Assembly: GCA_027627225.1 (NCBI GenBank)
Contig: CM051024.1
Location: 43,332,847-43,396,846 of the forward strand
Source of the DNA: Congeria kusceri
Lineage: Eukaryota > Mollusca > Bivalvia > Myida > Dreissenidae
Length of the DNA stretch: 64,000 nt
Direction of reading: 5' to 3'
The notes below the pieces were generated by a model. It was not told where the DNA came from, ran no database searches, and worked only from the letters and a program-made list of their open reading frames with translations. This document shows, piece after piece, positions 61,884 to 64,000 of this stretch. The translations under genes were made by a program, and so were the position numbers. How positions within the stretch are numbered: position 1 is the stretch's first letter; each line of letters begins with the position of its first letter.

Positions 61884-61950
61884 CTTGCCTAGTGCCTATC
61901 ATAACAGACTTTGGTTCGGTGGTCGTAGGTTCGAGCCCCATCAGAGGCAT
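61884..61950 (+). pseudogene. tRNA-like fragment
   Basis: Contains GTAGGTTCGAGCCCC (B-box type) and GCC/GGC ends, but no convincing anticodon stem. Confidence 0.35.
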
Positions 61951-62074
61951 TCCGTTGTAATGCTTTTCTCGAAACAATATTTACGTTGGCTAGTGCTGAT
62001 TCTTTAGCTCGTTTGCAGATAAGATATTTATGGACTAATAAGGATTAATAATAAGGACTAATAACTTCCTTTTA

Positions 62075-62640
62075 GCGTAAAAAAGTTTCCGCTTACCAGA
62101 ACTCCCCCCCCCCCTTATTTTTTCCGTCCAGTCTAAAAGTTTTTATTTCTATCGATCATTAACGTTTTCTGACTTTCGCTAAAAAGAGCAGTTTTTGCTA
62201 ATATGCGGTTTTTCGGTATTAGCAAAACTCCTCGAATGAGTCTGCGTGAGACAGGCGCTCTTGGTAATGACATATCGTAATGACATATCGTAATGACATA
62301 TCGTAACGACATATCGTAGCGACATACCGTAACGACATACGTAACGATATACCGTAACGACATATCGTAACGACATACCGTAACGACATATCGTAACGAC
62401 ATACCGTAATGACATATCGTAATGACATACCGTAATGACATATCGTAATGACATATCGTAAGGTACAGTTTCCTTAAATTGGGGACGTTTACATTGAAAC
62501 ATGTTACATGCAGTCCAATATACCCAAACTGTGTGGTGAATAGGCCGCGAAGAAATAAAAGTTAAGGAAAAGGAGATATTTTTACCTCCCCCCTAGATAT
62601 TTTCGGCGACATAAACGGAAACAAGCAAATATTTTTGGCC
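62075..62640. mobile_element. Repeat family F, copy 2, holding a 13-bp minisatellite
   Basis: Inverted relative of 35035-35400 with a C tract at 62103-62114. At 62266-62460 it holds fifteen 13-bp units of the CGTAATGACATAT type. The minisatellite is absent from the other copy. Confidence 0.65.
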
Positions 62641-63553
62641 TATTGTATACGCCATATTTTATTTACGTTGGTTAATATTAAGGTAATAAAATGATAATAA
62701 ATCATCTTACTCAATAAAAACCACCGGAGCGTTGATTCATAAATATTTATGATATTAAGAAACTGTTCAGAATAAATAACTTTAAACGATTATTAGGATG
62801 CTAGTCAAAACTTATTTTAACAACTGGAAGAGTGTCAACAATAGTTGGCTGTATTGAATTGTATGTACGCAACAAAGTGTATCGCGATAACAGTTAGTCA
62901 CGCCGATGTATTACCACATCATTCATTATAGTATCAACCAATTGAAAATACTAAACAGTAAACAAACCTACAAATACCAGTCACCATGGGCCCTGTCTTA
63001 TCACACATCTTACGACAAGTAACGAATGAATTTTGTAGTTTAAAAAAATATGCATGTATGATCAGTATGCTCCTGAAATAAAGGACATGTGAAAGATACC
63101 GAGGAAATGAATAGAATTACTAAAATAGAGTAATCAAAGATGTTGGTGCTTAGCATTTATGCTTCTTCGAAAATTGTTTCGTAATGTAAATATGCCCTAC
63201 GATGTTTAATAAGACGGGTCCCATATTCCAGAAACCTGGTAAGTAAAATCTTATCCTTAACCTTACAATCATAATTTGTCATTAACATTTTATTTCAGAT
63301 TTAAATGGCATTGTGCTTAGTGTGTATGAATTATCAACTTATAATTAACTGATGTTTACTTAACAAACAAAGGATTCACACATTTTTCTGCAGTTTTAAC
63401 AATACTACATTACAAAAATTGGAACTTAAGTGAAAATAGTTTAAGATAAACTTCAGATGTTTCTGGAATATGAACCCAGTCCTACTAACAATGAAATTGT
63501 TGCAAAAAATGTATAGTATTGTCCGAGACATGTTGATTTTCAACAACAAAAAA

Positions 63554-63742
<189 letters not shown>

Positions 63743-63831
63743 TCAATATCAACTATTATAATTATGGAACTGTGTTACCGGTATTAGTTTTGTTTTTGTC
63801 TACTGAACTCTGCAATGCGTCCATCATGTTG

Positions 63832-64000
63832 AAGGGACGTATTCACAGATTTTCGTATTTTTTCAAAATGTCATTAAATGTGTTAACTGAAAAAAACACT
63901 AAAACATCTTGACTAAGCAAAACAAATATTATATGAAACAAAATCAAAACTTTGCCTACATCAGGGCTCGCACATACAACCTTCGCGATCAAAAATTTTA
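63832..64000 (-). mobile_element. Start of another AAAGGGAC-type SINE, cut by window end
   Basis: Begins AGGGACGTATTCACAGATTT and shares spaced blocks with 46430-46560. The last 40 bp read CAGGGCTCGCACATACAACC, likely the complement of a tRNA-type B-box. Confidence 0.5.

Noticed and set aside
62133..62502. Three overlapping frames rich in Met-Ser-Leu-Arg-Tyr
   Set aside because: Each is a reading frame of the 13-bp minisatellite at 62266-62460.

Overview
This window looks like animal nuclear DNA, most likely from a bivalve mollusc. Coding exons are short and GC-rich with GT/AG splice sites, set in AT-rich introns. Simple-sequence arrays and foldback elements are abundant. One foldback family (4896-5126, 12578-12824; core GCGTAAAGTGTCGTCC) reminds me of repeats in dreissenid mussel assemblies. 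That species guess comes from memory and is not proven here.

One host gene spans positions 2497-37834 on the + strand. Six exons join in phase to about 610 residues: the last five membrane segments of a monocarboxylate-transporter-like (SLC16, major facilitator) protein plus an unusually long cytoplasmic tail of about 455 residues. The N-terminal half lies upstream of the window. The introns are filled with mobile DNA, and a decayed duplicate of one exon lies just before the true copy.

Intron 1 holds a 5.8-kb PIF/Harbinger transposon (5388-11208) with 38-bp inverted ends and a TTA target duplication. It has both genes: a three-exon MADF-like protein on + and a DDE transposase on -, both apparently intact. 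The same intron carries a 24-copy, 46-bp minisatellite and a trinucleotide array.

Intron 4 (20 kb) holds a 12.1-kb Ty3/gypsy-type LTR retrotransposon on the - strand (17554-29688), broken by stops and frameshifts. Its layout is unusual. Gag starts with a helix-hairpin-helix (ComEA-like) domain, integrase ends in a PHD-like finger, and a third reading frame downstream of pol ends in a TatD-family nuclease domain. A 990-bp hAT-type element with a perfect 8-bp target duplication sits in that third frame. Intron 4 also holds a 3.2-kb terminal-inverted-repeat element with a nested tRNA-derived SINE.

Downstream of the host gene, 38308-44914 is a second composite DNA transposon with inverted ends of about 600 bp. 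It carries a decayed Mutator-like transposase on + and, convergent on -, a small His-Me finger (I-PpoI-type) endonuclease gene whose expected catalytic His is Tyr.

From about 45 kb to the end I see no convincing gene. The sequence is AT-rich and holds microsatellites, minisatellites, an exact 411-bp tandem duplication, a 1.4-kb foldback with perfect 61-bp arms around a TAG array, MITE-like elements, and tRNA-derived fragments.
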